Shown here: positions 13,001-24,818 of the stretch, in pieces
Numbering within the stretch: position 1 is the first letter of the stretch
How the letters are laid out: every line of letters begins with the position of its first letter
Origin: Arcuatula senhousia
Lineage: Eukaryota; Mollusca; Bivalvia; Mytilida; Mytilidae
Direction of reading: 5' to 3'
Assembly (NCBI GenBank): GCA_963971305.1
Contig: OZ020307.1
Location: forward strand, 7,639,501-7,703,500
DNA: 64,000 nucleotides
The notes under the pieces: generated by a model
What the model saw: only the letters and a program-made list of their open reading frames with translations
Database searches by the model: none
What the model was told of the DNA's origin: nothing
Made by a program: the position numbers and the translations under genes

Positions 13001-16000
13001 GACATTGATCATGATATCCACAGTACAGGGATTTATTGTATTTATATGCAACTGTTCAGGGGGTGTGGTGATATCTGCATGGAGAGGAGTGTGGACATTC
13101 TTTACACCAGTATGGGAAATATATGCTGAAATGCTGTAACAGAAAACACAGTATGGGCAATGTTTGCTGTAATGCTGAAACAAAAACACATTATGGGCAA
13201 TGTATGCTGTAATGCTGTAACAGAAAACACAGTATGGGCAATGTATGCTGTAATGCTGTAACAGAAAACACAGTATGGGCAATGTATGCTGTAATGCTGA
13301 AACAAAAACACAATATGGGCAATGTATGCTGTAATGCTGTAACAGAAAACACAGTATGGGCAATGTATGCTGTAATGCTGAAACAAAAACACAGTATGGG
13401 CAATGTATGCTGTAATGCTGAAACAAAAACACAGTATGGGCAATGTATGCTGTAATGCTGTAACACAAAACACAGTATGGGCAATGTTTACTGTAATGCT
13501 GAAACAAAAACACAGTATGGGCAATGTATGCTGTAATGCTGAAACAAAAACACAGTATGGGCAATGTATGCTGTAATGCTGTAACAGAAAACACAGTATG
13601 GGCAATGTATGTTGTAAAGCTGTAAAAATACACAGTATGGCAATGTATGCTGTAATGCTGTAACAGAAAACACAGTATGGGCAATGTATGTTGTAATGCT
13701 GTAACAGAAAACACAGTATGGGCAATGTATGCTGTAATGCTGTAAAAATACACAGTATGGCAATGTATGCTGTAAAGCTGTAAAAATACACAGTATGGCA
13801 ATGTATGCTGTAATGCTGTAACAGAAAACACAGTATGGGCAATGTATGTTGTAATGCTGTAACAGAAAACACAGTATGGGCAATGTATGCTGTAATGCTG
13901 TAAAAAAAACACAGCATGGGCAATGTATGATGTAGTGCTGTAACAGAAAACACAGTATGGGCAATGTATGCTGTAATTCTGTAACAGAAAACACAATATG
14001 GGGGATGTATGATGTAATGCTGTATCAGAAAACACAGTATGGGCAATGTATGCTGTAATGCTGTAACAGAAAACACAGTATGGGCAATGTATGTTGTAAA
14101 GCTGTAAAAATACACAGTATGGCAATGTATGCTGTAATGCTGTAACAGAAAACACAGTATGGGCAATGTATGTTGTAATGCTGTAACAGAAAACACAGTA
14201 TGGGCAATGTATGCTGTAATGCTGTAAAAATACACAGTATGGCAATGTATGCTGTAAAGCTGTAAAAATACACAGTATGGCAATGTATGCTGTAATGCTG
14301 TAACAGAAAACACAGTATGGGCAATGTATGTTGTAATGCTGTAACAGAAAACACAGTATGGGCAATGTATGCTGTAATGCTGTAAAAAAAACACAGCATG
14401 GGCAATGTATGATGTAGTGCTGTAACAGAAAACACAGTATGGGCAATGTATGCTGTAATTCTGTAACAGAAAACACAATATGGGGGATGTATGATGTAAT
14501 GCTGTATCAGAAAACACAGTATGGGCAATGTATGCTGTAATGCTGTAAAAAACACAGTATGGGCAATGTATGCTGTAATGCTGTAACAGAAAACACAGTA
14601 TGGGCAATGTATGTTGTAATGCTGTAACAGAAAACACAGTATGGGCAATGTATGCTGAAACACTGTAACAGAAAACACAGTATGGGCAATGTTTACTGTA
14701 ATGCTGAAACAAAAACACAGTATGGGCAATGTATGTTGTAATGCTGTAACAGAAAACACAGTATGGCAATGTATGCTGAAACGCTGTAACAGAAAACACA
14801 GTATGGGCACTGTTTACTGTAATGCTGTAAAAAAACACAGTATGGCAATGTATGTTGTAATGCTGTAAAAACACAGTATAGCAATGTATGCTGTAAAGCT
14901 GTAAAAAACACAGTATGGGCAATGTATGCTGTAATGCTGTAAAAAACACAGTATGGGCAATGTATGCTGTAATGCTGTAAAAACACAGTATGGGCCATGA
15001 ATGCTGTAAAGCTGTAAAAAACACAGTATGGGCAATGTATGCTGTAATGCTGTATTAACAGAAAACACAGTATGGGCAATGTATGCTGTAATGCTGAAAC
15101 AAAAACACAGTATGGGCAATGTATGCTGTAATGCCGTAAAAAACACAGTATGGGAAATGTTTGCTGAAATGATGTAACAGAAAACACAGTATGTGCAATG
15201 TATGCTGTAATGCTGTAAAAAAACACAGCATGGGCAATGTATGCTGTAATGCTGTATTAACAGAAAACACAGTATGGGCTATGTATGCTGTAATGCTGAA
15301 ACAAAAACACAGCATGGCCAATGTTTGGTGAAATGCTGTAACAAAAATACAGTATGGGCAATGTATGATGTAATGCTGTATTAACAGAAAACACAGTATG
15401 GGCAATGTATGCTGTAATGCTAAAACAAAAACACAGCATGGGCAATGTTTGCTGAACTGCTGTAACAGAAAACACAGTATGGGCAATGTATGCTGTAATG
15501 CTGTAAAAAAAAAACACAGTATGGGCAATGTATGATGTAATGCTGTATAAACAGAAAACACAGTATGGGCAATGTATGTTGTAATGCCGTAACAGAAAAC
15601 ACAGTATGGGCAACGTATGCTGTAATGCTGTAAAAAAAAACCACAGTATGGGCAATGCATGATGTAATGCTGTATAAACAGAAAACACAGTATGGGCAAT
15701 GTATGTTGTAATGCTGTAACAGAAAACACAGTATGGGCAATGTATGCTGTAATGCTGAAACAAAAACACAGTATGGGCAATGTATGCTGAAATGCTGTAA
15801 AAAAACACAGTATGGGCCATGTATGCTGTAATGCTGTAACAGAAAACACAGTATGGGCAATGTATGTTGTAATGCTAAAACAAAAACACAGTAGGGGCAA
15901 TGTATGCTGTAAAGCTGTAACAGAAAACACAGTATGGGCAATGTATGCTGTAAAGCTGTAAAAAACACACAGCATGGGCAATGTATGCTGTAATGTTGTA

Positions 16001-17408
16001 AAAAAACACAGTATGGGCAATGTATGCTGTAATGCTGTAAAAAACACAGTATGGGCAATGTATGCTGTAATGCTGTAACAGAAAACACAGTATGGGCAAT
16101 GTATGCTGTAAAGCTGTAAAAAACACACAGCATGGGCAATGTATGCTGTAATGCTGAAACAAAAACACAGTATGGGCAATGTATGCTGTTATGCTGTAAC
16201 ACAAAACACAGTATGGGCAATGTATGTTGTAATGCTGAAACAAAAACACAGTATGGGCAATGTATGTTGTAATGCTGAAACAAAAACACAGTAATGGCAA
16301 TGTATGTTGTTATGCTGAAACAAAAACACAGTATGGGCAATGTATGCTGTTATGCTGTAACACAAAACACAGTATGGGCAATGTATGTTGTAATGCTGAA
16401 ACAAAAACACAGTATGGGCAATGTATGTTGTAATGCTGAAACAAAAACACAGTAATGGCAATGTTTACTGTAATGCTGTATAAACAGAAAACACAGTATG
16501 GGCAATGTATGTTGTAATGCTGAAACAAAAACACAGTAATGGCAATGTATGCTGTTATGCTGTAACAGAAAACACAGTATGGGCAATGTATGCTGTAAAG
16601 CTTTAAAAAACACAGTATGGGCAATTTATGCTGTAATGCTGTAACAGAAAACACAGTATGGGCAATGTATGCTGTAATGCTGAAACAAAAACACAGTAAT
16701 GGCAATGTATGCTGTTATGCTGTAACAGAAAACACAGTATGGGCAATGTATGCTGTAAAGCTGTAAAAAACACAGTATGGGCAATTTATGCTGTAATGCT
16801 GTAACAGAAAACACAGTATGGGCAATGTATGTTGTAATGCTGAAACAAAAACACAGTAGGGGCAATGTATGCTGTAAAGCTGTAACAGAAAACACTGTAT
16901 GGGCAATGTATACTGTAATGCACAGGGGCTTGAATTCTGGTCATTTATATCGACTTAAAAAATCGACCCCTTTGAGCAACAACAATAAACATTAAATAAA
17001 TCTTGGATATTGTGCTGCACAATAAACTAGTCTTCCATAAATATTGCTGACCAGAACCATTTTTAATAGCAATATGGAAATATTAATGATATAAAATTTT
17101 ACAGAGCTGTCCCAGTAATGAATGGCATAATCTTCAAATTGGTACGTACAAAATTCACTATCATGAAGATGTTTGTTAATCCCTAATGGGTTTCTTTATA
17201 ATATTCTGGCTCACCTTCCAAAACTCCTCTTATCAAGTTCTGTTGGTTGCCACAGAATATTTTGATAGAACTGAGCAAAATGTACTACATGGATGCCACA
17301 CCCTGAGGCTATTTCCAATGCTGTGCCTTTGAACCCTTGAGGAAGAAACTTCTGTAAAACTTTGAGTAATGGTTCTTTGTTTCTCTCTGCAGCAGGAACA
17401 TGGAGCAT
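9969..17408 (-). CDS. METTL26: METTL26-like DUF938 methyltransferase, complete gene
   Basis: It belongs to the DUF938 / METTL26 (formerly C16orf13) family of putative SAM-dependent methyltransferases; I know of no established substrate. Coding exons in transcript order are 17408-17215, 13133-12965, 12554-12495, 12073-12006, 10778-10700 and 10019-9969. They sum to 621 nt (206 aa plus stop), close to the roughly 204 aa of human METTL26, and every junction keeps frame with AG/GT borders. The start is MLHVPAAERNKEPLLKVL, near-identical in layout to human. Residues 31-40 carry the SAM loop ALEIASGCGI. Later landmarks are NMIHISPWETAI, LFLYGPFSIHGEITPESNV, TWGLRD and the C-terminus DMPANNKTVVF. Intron 1 is 4.1 kb and nearly filled by a minisatellite derived from the gene itself. 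Confidence 0.93.
10020..10699 (-). other. METTL26 intron 5
   Basis: AT-rich intron with no recognised element or exon. Confidence 0.75.
10700..10778 (-). CDS. METTL26: METTL26 exon 5
   Basis: 79 nt between CTTACAG and GTAAGA. It encodes RDNTWGLRDIDDVQKLA then EDNGFKFIEI. The WGLRD motif is characteristic of the family. Confidence 0.9.
10779..12005 (-). other. METTL26 intron 4
   Basis: A 1.2-kb AT-rich intron. Short open frames on both strands show no conserved family. Confidence 0.75.
12006..12073 (-). CDS. METTL26: METTL26 exon 4
   Basis: A 68-nt exon following TTTTTTCAG. It encodes PFSIHGEITPESNVQFNTAL then RQ plus a split codon, matching the family segment P-Y/F-x-I-x-G-x-I-x-P-x-SN-V-x-F. 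The donor GTTGGT is weak but fixes the right phase. Confidence 0.87.
12495..12554 (-). CDS. METTL26: METTL26 exon 3
   Basis: A 60-nt, 20-codon exon between TTTCAG and GTAAGT. It encodes GLFKTSKYFLRPAGYLFLYG, the helix and strand that follow the SPW motif in this family. Confidence 0.9.
12965..13133 (-). CDS. METTL26: METTL26 exon 2, whose 5' end seeded the adjacent minisatellite
   Basis: 169 nt from the acceptor TTACAG (13140-13134) to the donor GTAAGT. It completes the split serine codon, giving SISAYISHTGVKNVHTPLH. This aligns without gaps to the family segment between the DxDxR-type loop and the NVxxPLHxD strand. It then encodes ADITTPPEQL and INVNMIHISPWETAI. Its first 26 bases match the minisatellite unit lying immediately upstream in transcript order, with only about three differences. 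Confidence 0.9.
13134..16920 (-). repeat. ~41-bp minisatellite (about 90 units) copied from METTL26 intron-1 3' splice site plus exon-2 start
   Basis: About 3.8 kb of tandem units of 37-45 bp (commonest 41 and 40), differing mainly in an A-rich linker. In the transcript direction each unit carries a T-rich tract, then CTGTTACAG or CTGTTTCAG, then a copy of the first ~26 nt of METTL26 exon 2. The unit has no stop codon in any minus-strand frame, which creates meaningless-looking open frames of up to 640 codons. A ~482-bp block of 12 units is duplicated (about 13609-14090 and 14091-14572). The array ends near 16920, about 300 bp from exon 1. Confidence 0.95.
13609..14572 (-). repeat. Higher-order 482-bp duplication inside the minisatellite
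   Basis: Two successive 482-bp blocks share the same order of unusual unit variants. Examples are the 'aaagctgtaaaaatacac' unit at 13617 and 14099, the 'gtaattctg' unit at 13973 and 14455, and the 'aatatgggggatg' variant. This shows a recent multi-unit duplication. Confidence 0.8.
17215..17408 (-). CDS. METTL26: METTL26 exon 1 (start codon, SAM-binding loop)
   Basis: It runs from ATG at 17408 to the donor AAG|GTGAGC, 194 nt, leaving two bases of a split codon. It encodes the N-terminal helix and the glycine-rich SAM loop (E32, G36, G38), and ends in WQPTELDKRSFG. A splice acceptor-like sequence just upstream hints at a non-coding 5' exon further out. Confidence 0.92.
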
Positions 17409-17463
17409 TCTGGTGTTTGGATAAAACTTGAGATCTGTTAAATAAACATTATTAATATTGGTA

Positions 17464-18008
17464 CAAGAGGCTCCCAGGAGCCTGAATTGCTCACCTGGTC
17501 TTTATGTCGACCCTATAAAGACTTTTGTAGAGCTAAATGAGCTGACAAGCAACAGCTTTTCTCTATCTACTATAGTTTTCATTCTGTAGGCCCAAAACAT
17601 GAAATAACATTTTTTCATGTTTGGGGCCTACGGAATGAACTATAATAGATAGAGAAAAGCAACAAAATGAAACTATAGTAGATAAAAAAAAAACAACAGC
17701 TTTTCTCTATCTACTATAGTTTCATTTTGTAGGCCCCAAACATGAAAAACGTTATTTTAAGGGCCATAACCCCTATAAGGGGTCATCAGACGACTTCGAT
17801 CCTATGGAGACTTTTGTAGAGCTATATGAGCTGAATATTTAAGCAAGCAACAGCTTCTCTCTATCTGCTACAGTTTTCATTCCATAGGCCAAAAACATGA
17901 AAAAAATGTAATTTTAGGGGCCGTAAGAAAAGTTAACGACGACGACGGACGACGATGACGGACGCCAAGTGATGCCAATAGCTCACATGGCCTTTGGCCA
18001 GGTGAGCT
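17464..18008 (-). mobile_element. Repeat family B, short copy in reverse orientation
   Basis: On the minus strand it starts agctcacctg and ends ggctcctgggagcctcttg, the same ends as the longer copies at 55638-57609 and 60720-62177. Internally it has a long inverted repeat (about 17551-17575 against 17638-17662) and GACG-type simple repeats near 17937-17965. No coding capacity. Confidence 0.75.
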
Positions 18009-18970
18009 AAAAAACAATAAGTGACAACATCTTAACCCATCAACATGATCAAGTAAATCAACAATATGCATAGGCGAATCCTGGGGGCCCCAGAACCCCC
18101 CTTTTGGCAAAAAAATTTTGTTGAATATATAGGAAATCATTGAAGCATGACCAAAGCGGGCACCCTCTTAGGTCAGTCAGTGGGCCCCTCTTTTCAGAAT
18201 TTCTGGATCCGCCACTGCATTGCACCACTTGCTCAGATATTTGTTATTTCTACCAGAAACCTACCGGTAAGTTTCTATTGCTGAGATTGTCAAATGATCA
18301 GGATGCATGTTGTACACCTAAGTAACAATAAGATTAATCTTACCACCTTTAACATAATTGGGATGAATTATTGTACATGATAAGTTCTTTCTAATATTAA
18401 ATATATTAAATTAAATATGTAACTAGATGCTTCATATTTGGATCTATTTCTCGAAATAAACTCTCAAGAAAAACTCTCAAAAAAGCTCTATGACAAACAT
18501 GATGACTTCAACTTTCCCTTCTTGTGTATCAACATTCAGTTAGCGTTATCTTATATGGAGATTACACATCCTATTGATTTGTTATTCCGGAGCTTATGGG
18601 ACTTACATTGATTTCCCTGGCAGAACGTCACGTCTGACACAAAAATTGCTAACGCAAGGCTATGTTGCTCTATGGTTGCTGTCTTCACTCAAGAATTTTA
18701 CGGAAGACATCATGCACTAATTGAAAATATATGGGATTTCTATCTCTAAGATGAGTGCAGATGTTGGTTTTGTATAGGGTTTTGTTTTGTCTTCCTTTAC
18801 TGAATTTGACAAAGGTATGTACCTGATCAAGATCATGATATATTAGTTACTGAACTTTCAGAAAATAAGTAGTCCAAATAATTAGGCTGTTACCCGGAGG
18901 GCTAACATTTTTATTTGGATTTTTTCTTGGACGCCTGGCGTAACAACAACAAATAAGATCCACAAACGGC
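18009..18970. other. Intergenic, no gene seen
   Basis: AT-rich sequence. Around 18070-18220 a fragment with 'ggatccgccactg' resembles the end of a DNA-transposon remnant. Nothing else is supported. Confidence 0.5.
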
Positions 18971-19910
18971 AGCATGATACGAACACAACATGTTAAACCC
19001 TGTATGTTTTAGGCCAAATATGGATAGTCAGACAATATTGAGATGTGGAATAAGTGTATGCGATACAACAAACATAAACAAACAGCAATTCAAAAAATCA
19101 CAACGGAAAACAGCAAGCAGTCTTCAACATGACCATAGGTCACTGCTTACCGTGTTGCATTGGCCCAAGACTTATAATACAATACAAAAGCTTCAAAACC
19201 AATCCCCAAATCACCATCGAAAGACCCAATTCTTGACATAAAACAGTTAACACAGAATGACAAGGACAAACAAATTGCTTTGGACACATGCAGATCATGG
19301 TGGACTCACAAGGGTTTTTTGGACACATGCAGCCTTTAGTGGACTTTCTACCTACATTTCACCAGGAATTTTTTTTTTTCAAAAGCAGACCAAAATAAAA
19401 TACAATTACAAAAATATTAACCCTTTTGGTCCCTTATAAAGGATCTGCTACCTTTCATTTTTGCCCCTTTTGGTCCCTAACAACACTTAGGTGGAGGGGA
19501 GTGTCACAATTTCAATTCACTACTTCACAAGATTTAACAAGCAAATAAAATGCATGCATGGACTAACCCCTAAGTTGGGTTAGTTGTTATTGCAAGTGGA
19601 AAAGTTATTTTTCCGGATATTAAAATAATTCCGAGTTAAATTAATACCTTGTTTATAAGAGATTTATTTCTTTGCATAGTTCAAGCCAAACCATAATTCC
19701 GTTCGGATAAAACACAATTTAACCGCAACACATCCTTTTGGTACAAAACATTTTTGTAAAATTTCAGAGCATTTGGTATAACACAACAAAAGTTATTTTG
19801 GGAACATACAAAAACATAGAAACAAAAACATAGCATTTTTTGTCCCTTTTTTCTAAACTAAAAAAAGGGGACTCACAAAATAAATCCCATCAATCCTTTT
19901 ATGGTACATG
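18971..19910 (-). mobile_element. Repeat family A, degraded reverse copy
   Basis: On the minus strand this reads like the 3' half and tail of the element at 2031-3566: an acatgttg / gtatcatgctg tail, 'tgtccaaa' blocks and the 'ggatgattgggattgatt'-like block near 19890. It is diverged and interrupted. Confidence 0.6.
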
Positions 19911-20630
19911 CAGTCAGAGATCCCACATAAAGAATTAAAAAGAATTTTAATTCTTTAAGTAATTAAAAATTTACTTGTTAGAGTAAAGGATTTTTCTCTG
20001 AACAAAAATTACCTATTTTACTTGTTACACAATATTTTTACAATCAACATGATCAACATGATCAAACAGATTATTTTCTTGAAATGTTTACATCATCTCC
20101 TCTATCATGTCTATGGTCCATTAAAAAATTTCTGATGCGCATTGATGTCTTCATGGTGCGCATGGCCTTTGAAAATTGCCCCTGTTGATTATTTCTCAAT
20201 TAACTTAATAAGATAACAGATTATCTCAGTCTGATGAAGGTGGTGATAGCCATATAAATAATCATGAACAAAAGCAAATTTCAATGCTAGATAAAGATAA
20301 TTAAGAAAAGAATGATTTTCTATCATTTTACTTGTACAAGTAAATTAGTGAAAGTAAAAAAAGGGAGACAATTTTAACTTTATCTATAGAAGTTGAAATC
20401 TGTTTACTCTCTGACTAACATGTAAGGAAAATCATTGTCAAATTTCATAACAATCCAATAACTAGAAGTTAGAACTAAAGTTAACAAATAATGCAGCTGA
20501 GGACAATGACAGCATCAAACCATTATACGTCAGCAGTCAGCTTTTTTTTTTTGCAGTCATATAATTTATTGCGGACCTTTAAAAAATCATTAAAAAAAAA
20601 TTCTTACAACAGATTAGAAACAAATACAAA
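19911..20630. other. Intergenic, no gene seen
   Basis: AT-rich and low in complexity. No conserved frame or clear repeat end is visible. Confidence 0.5.
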
Positions 20631-20631
20631 A

Positions 20632-21052
20632 CGAGCTAGGTAAGTCAATCGATCTAGATAAGCTCGCTCGAGCTTAAATTTATTGTCTCCCTTTGCTGTT
20701 TTTGACAAAATATTGCACATACTTTTTCAATCTTCCCTGTGCATCATGAAACCGAGATTTTCTTTTCTAAGGTGCTGTTTGTTAATATTCAAGTAAAATT
20801 TTTCACTTCTACCGTGGAAATCATTTTTGTGAAAATGTGAATTTTTGCATTAAGTTCACTGCAATTTGTTTTTCAAAAGTCTACAGTAAAACGTTGATAT
20901 ATTGATGTTTCTTTGTCCAGGTATGTTAACTTAAAAGTTAATAGAATTCAAAGTCTTGTATTGCACAGTGAGTGACCCAAAATGAATCAGATATAGATCT
21001 TTTTGTAAAAGCTTGATCAAGCTTACCTAACTTGATTGATCTACCTAGCTCG
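20632..21052. mobile_element. Small inverted-repeat element (MITE-like)
   Basis: The left end, cgagctaggtaagtcaatcg, is mirrored by the right end, which reads gattgatctacctagctcg on the plus strand. The 420-bp interior is AT-rich without coding potential. Confidence 0.6.
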
Positions 21053-22250
21053 ATTGGCACTTGTACCTAACCTGTACAAGATGTCCTAATTATTTGGACT
21101 ACAAATTAAGATAATAAATGCAGCTTGGTACATTTTTTTATATTTACTTTTATAACCCTTTTTATTTACACTCCCGAAGGGAGCCTTAATGGTAGGAATG
21201 TCAATATTTTAGTTGTACTATGAGCTGAATTTTCATTCAACATCTTGTATAGCACATGCTTGTTTTCCCGAACTTTCGGCGTCTTTTTAACAAGTTTATC
21301 TTTGAAAATTTTAGACGTCATTAAATGCTCACTTAACCCACAAAAAAAGCTAGTTTGTTTTTATTTTTAAACCCAAAAAAAAAATTAAATTAATTGAAAC
21401 CTCGGGAGCGTAACGGGTTTTACCTGCCTCATATTATGTATAAGTAAATTTAAAAAAATAACAATCCACTGTGGATTATGGTGAGACTGAGAAAAAGCAT
21501 TTTTAAGAAGTGTCAACTATCATTCTACCTGTCAGATTGGAAATAAGGAAGATAGATTTAATGTAGTGTGTTCGAAATATCAGTGGTAAAGTGTGTTGTA
21601 AAGTAAAAGAGCAAATACTGTAACTCATAAAATGAAAAAAAAAAGAAACAGGAACTAGGAAAAAATATCTAAATATTTCAATCACGGAGACGACCACGGG
21701 AATTGTTCCGGAAAATTCAAAAGACTTTACCTCTTCTTAACCCGAAATACATCGAACTCTTAGATTTGTATATAAATGTAACGGCATGAATATAAGATGT
21801 ATCCACAACTCAAAGTCTATTTTCATGATAAAAAGAAAGTGAAAAGAAAAGTTATATGTTGCCCGTCAATGGTCCGTCTTTTCATTATTTCCCGCGAAAT
21901 TCAATGCATGATTTTGTTCGTATGTCACAAAACTAGTCTAATGAGCTGAAGGTGAGGCTATTGGGAAACACCATTTGAGATTTGCTTAATCGTGCTATTC
22001 AACAGGATACTAAAGAGTAAACTAAACTACAATACAGTATCTCATCCTTGTCCTAGACCTAAATCAGAGACCCTATGCATGGGGTCTCATATGGTGGGAA
22101 ACATTTTCAGGTCTTTGGCTTATCTACTTTCTGTTAAGGGAGTGGACTTTTGCCACTCGACGGAAAACCCAGGAATTCTGTTCTTGTTCATCTATCAATA
22201 GAGACCTAAAAGAAAGCAAACAAGAATATGTCCAAAAGACATAATGCCCC
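21053..22250. other. Intergenic, no gene seen
   Basis: AT-rich sequence, with a slightly more balanced patch around 21680-21960 (containing cccgcgaaattc) that could include upstream sequence of METTL26 or of the megasynthase. No promoter motif can be assigned. Confidence 0.4.
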
Positions 22251-22253
22251 ATC

Positions 22254-22442
22254 TCCCAACATTTGTTTTTTGGCACAGGATACGATTACGGCAAAACCGT
22301 AACAATAAGAAATTCTTATTGTTACGGCAAAGACGAACATCGGGAACGGATGACGGGACGGACGCCGAATCATTTATGACCGTAACTATAAGAATATTCT
22401 TATTATTACGGCACTTATTCTTACGGCATGGACGATAAAATT
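22254..22442 (+). mobile_element. Palindrome-bearing short repeat, forward copy
   Basis: It contains a near-perfect palindrome (22297-22327, arms ccgtaacaataagaa) followed by 'cgggaacggatgacgggacg' and a second, imperfect taagaatattcttatt palindrome. The same unit appears in reverse at about 24636-24795. Confidence 0.65.
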
Positions 22443-22572
22443 GGGATAAGATATTTACCATAGATAAAATATTTTATAGTTGACTTCTTTCGCTATTATT
22501 AATAATAATTCAATTAAGTAACAATAAAAGAATAAATTCAGCTCATCGGTAGTTGGTATTGGAAAACATTAT

Positions 22573-24215
22573 CAGAGGCGTAGCAACCCGTACGCAAAAA
22601 CGCAGTTGCGTACACATGGTCAAATCAGAAAAAATTAAAAATACTGTTTTTAAATAAAGTTTAGCAAAACATCTTTACTGCTCACCCTTTCTCCACTGGC
22701 CACTATCACCTCCTACAGAATTGTTGATAAAAATATTACATTTTTTTACCCACCTATGTCATGTAAGTAATAATAACTGTCAAAGGGCACACTTTTCGTT
22801 TCCAAAATAAAAAAAGACTCAAAGTAAAACAAGAGCTAACCCCTCCATATGTTGTTAGGAGGCTTTTCAATTTTGTTATTAACAATCTGTTTATACATGT
22901 ACCTCCGCTTGAAAGTGTATATGTAACTACTTTTGATAGGGTGAATCATTGTACGCACACCCGTTAGCCGTCAACCCAATATCTCAGGGTACCGTTTCCT
23001 AATCCTGAACTCATACACATCGATTTTCGTGAAACTCAGTTTACACAATCTTTGTAACTTAATGTAGCTGTGCAACTCCCGTGTTGAAAGTTCATCTGCT
23101 TTATCTTAGGGGTGCGAGTGGTTCTTACATGTATTTGTCACAGGGACTTGAATTCGTTGGTATTTATGTGCAGTTTTCCATTTTTATTAGATATTAAAGG
23201 GGCATAAAAAATCAAAATCCATAACACCAAGACATAACCATGGCCAGGGGATCGAAATCCCGTATTTTCAGTATACGATCACATGATGTTCCTATAAATA
23301 TTCCATGATCAAAGTGCCCATTAAAGATCACAAAATTCCGTAAGGACAGAACACAGCTACAGCTAGGAGTAAGACCGGGTAACATATACATTGTGATTTC
23401 AGTGGCTACCCCCTCCACATCTTTTTGTTTATATACATAAAAATTGTATGCATTGCTTTAACTTGAAAATATAAATAAAAAAATAAATTTGTTAACTTGT
23501 TTAATTATAAACAAAATCGTTGTGCTGCATTCACGTTTGGCATTTTTTTTAATGAAACAGAAAAAAAATCCCGTCTTGAACACAAACATTCATAGGTCAA
23601 GAATCGCTACAGTATAGGAAACTTAAAGCCATGACTACACAGAGTTCTAATTTCTTATAAAATTAAACAACTATACAAAAATTATCGATTTTATTTAAGT
23701 CTGTATTTAAGGGCCGACCAACTTGTAGGAAGGAGACATTTTTTTTCTGAGCAGTTTTTGTTTTTGCGCAAGGAAAAACTATTTATTTATTTTTTAAATA
23801 GAAGATGAGATTTAGTATAAGCGTATACGACAAAACTCGTCAATTTAAAACAAGCAGCAGCCTTCAATGTTGGCATGGCAATTTTTTTCATAATAAACAA
23901 TATCTTATATATCAGGAAACCCTTTGCATAGTATTTTTTTTCTATAAACTTCAGCTGCCAGAATATTTTTTTGACTCAAAATATTTTTAATGAAAAAACC
24001 AAGGCCCAGCTTTCAAGTTAAATGGGCGGTTCCTTATCACGGAAAACAACGATTTTAGCGTTCGTTTTTGCTAAATTCAAGGAGCTTCCGGGGGGCTTCG
24101 CCCCCCTGGACCCCCTACCAGGGCTTTGCCCTGGACCCACTGGGGGCCTTAAGCGGCCCCCAGACCCCTCGCCGTAAGTTTGCGTATTCTTCATTTATGC
24201 CTAGCTACGCCCCTG
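22573..24215. mobile_element. 1.6-kb TIR DNA-transposon relic
   Basis: The left end CAGAGGCGTAGC is mirrored by the right end GCTACGCCCCTG. A direct ATTAT flanks each end (22568-22572 and 24216-24220), consistent with a target-site duplication. The ends resemble hAT-type termini, though hAT normally gives 8-bp duplications. There is no intact transposase. Near the right end a GC-rich palindromic patch (24083-24170) stands out in AT-rich DNA. Confidence 0.65.
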
Positions 24216-24635
24216 ATTATCTGGGCTCTTCTCTTTGTTGAATAAATTTGTTTGCCCTAGTGAGTGTCCCGGCTAAAGAGAACTCAATCTTTTCTGCATG
24301 CACTCCTATGTTCTTAAAAATTATCCAACTCTTAAATTGTAAACAATGGACGGACCGGATCAAAAAATTTGTTATGGGAAAAAAATTAAATCATAGACCG
24401 TGCTTTGAAACCCATGCTTTGAAACCCAAGATAGATGTAGACGTACAACTTGTTATAAATCGTTACTATCATCTGTGATGGATGCCTTGAATAAGTTGTG
24501 TCGCATGTGCAATTATATCAAAATAACTGAGTTAAAAGAATTTTTAGCCCGCTTAAATTGCATAAATTAATATAAAAAAAATGCCACTCTTTATTTCATA
24601 TCGTCGTTATATGGACCTATATCTATTTGCCGTAA

Positions 24636-24795
24636 TAATAAGTGCCGTAACAATAGGAAATGTCTTATTGTTACGGTCGTAAATGATTCGGTCTCCGTCC
24701 CGTCATCCGTTCCCGATTTTCGTCTTTGCCGTAACAATAAGAATTTCTTATTGTTACGGTTTTGCCCAAATTTGCCGTAACCGTATCCTGTGCCT
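24636..24795 (-). mobile_element. Palindrome-bearing short repeat, reverse copy
   Basis: Inverted relative to 22254-22442, with the same ccgtaacaataagaa palindrome (about 24729-24758), the same 'cgggacggac'-type stretch and the same outer 'aggatacg' block. The pair flanks the TIR element at 22573-24215. Confidence 0.65.
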
Positions 24796-24818
24796 TGTTT
24801 TTTTTCCGCAATCACTAA

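Noticed and set aside
13102..15024. Open frames of 640 and 523 codons on the minus strand as real Cys/His-rich proteins
   Set aside because: They are a by-product of a ~41-bp tandem repeat lacking stops in any frame. Only the last part, in METTL26 exon 2, is coding.
13134..16920. CRISPR array
   Set aside because: The units are contiguous copies with no unique spacers, and the DNA is plainly animal with introns.
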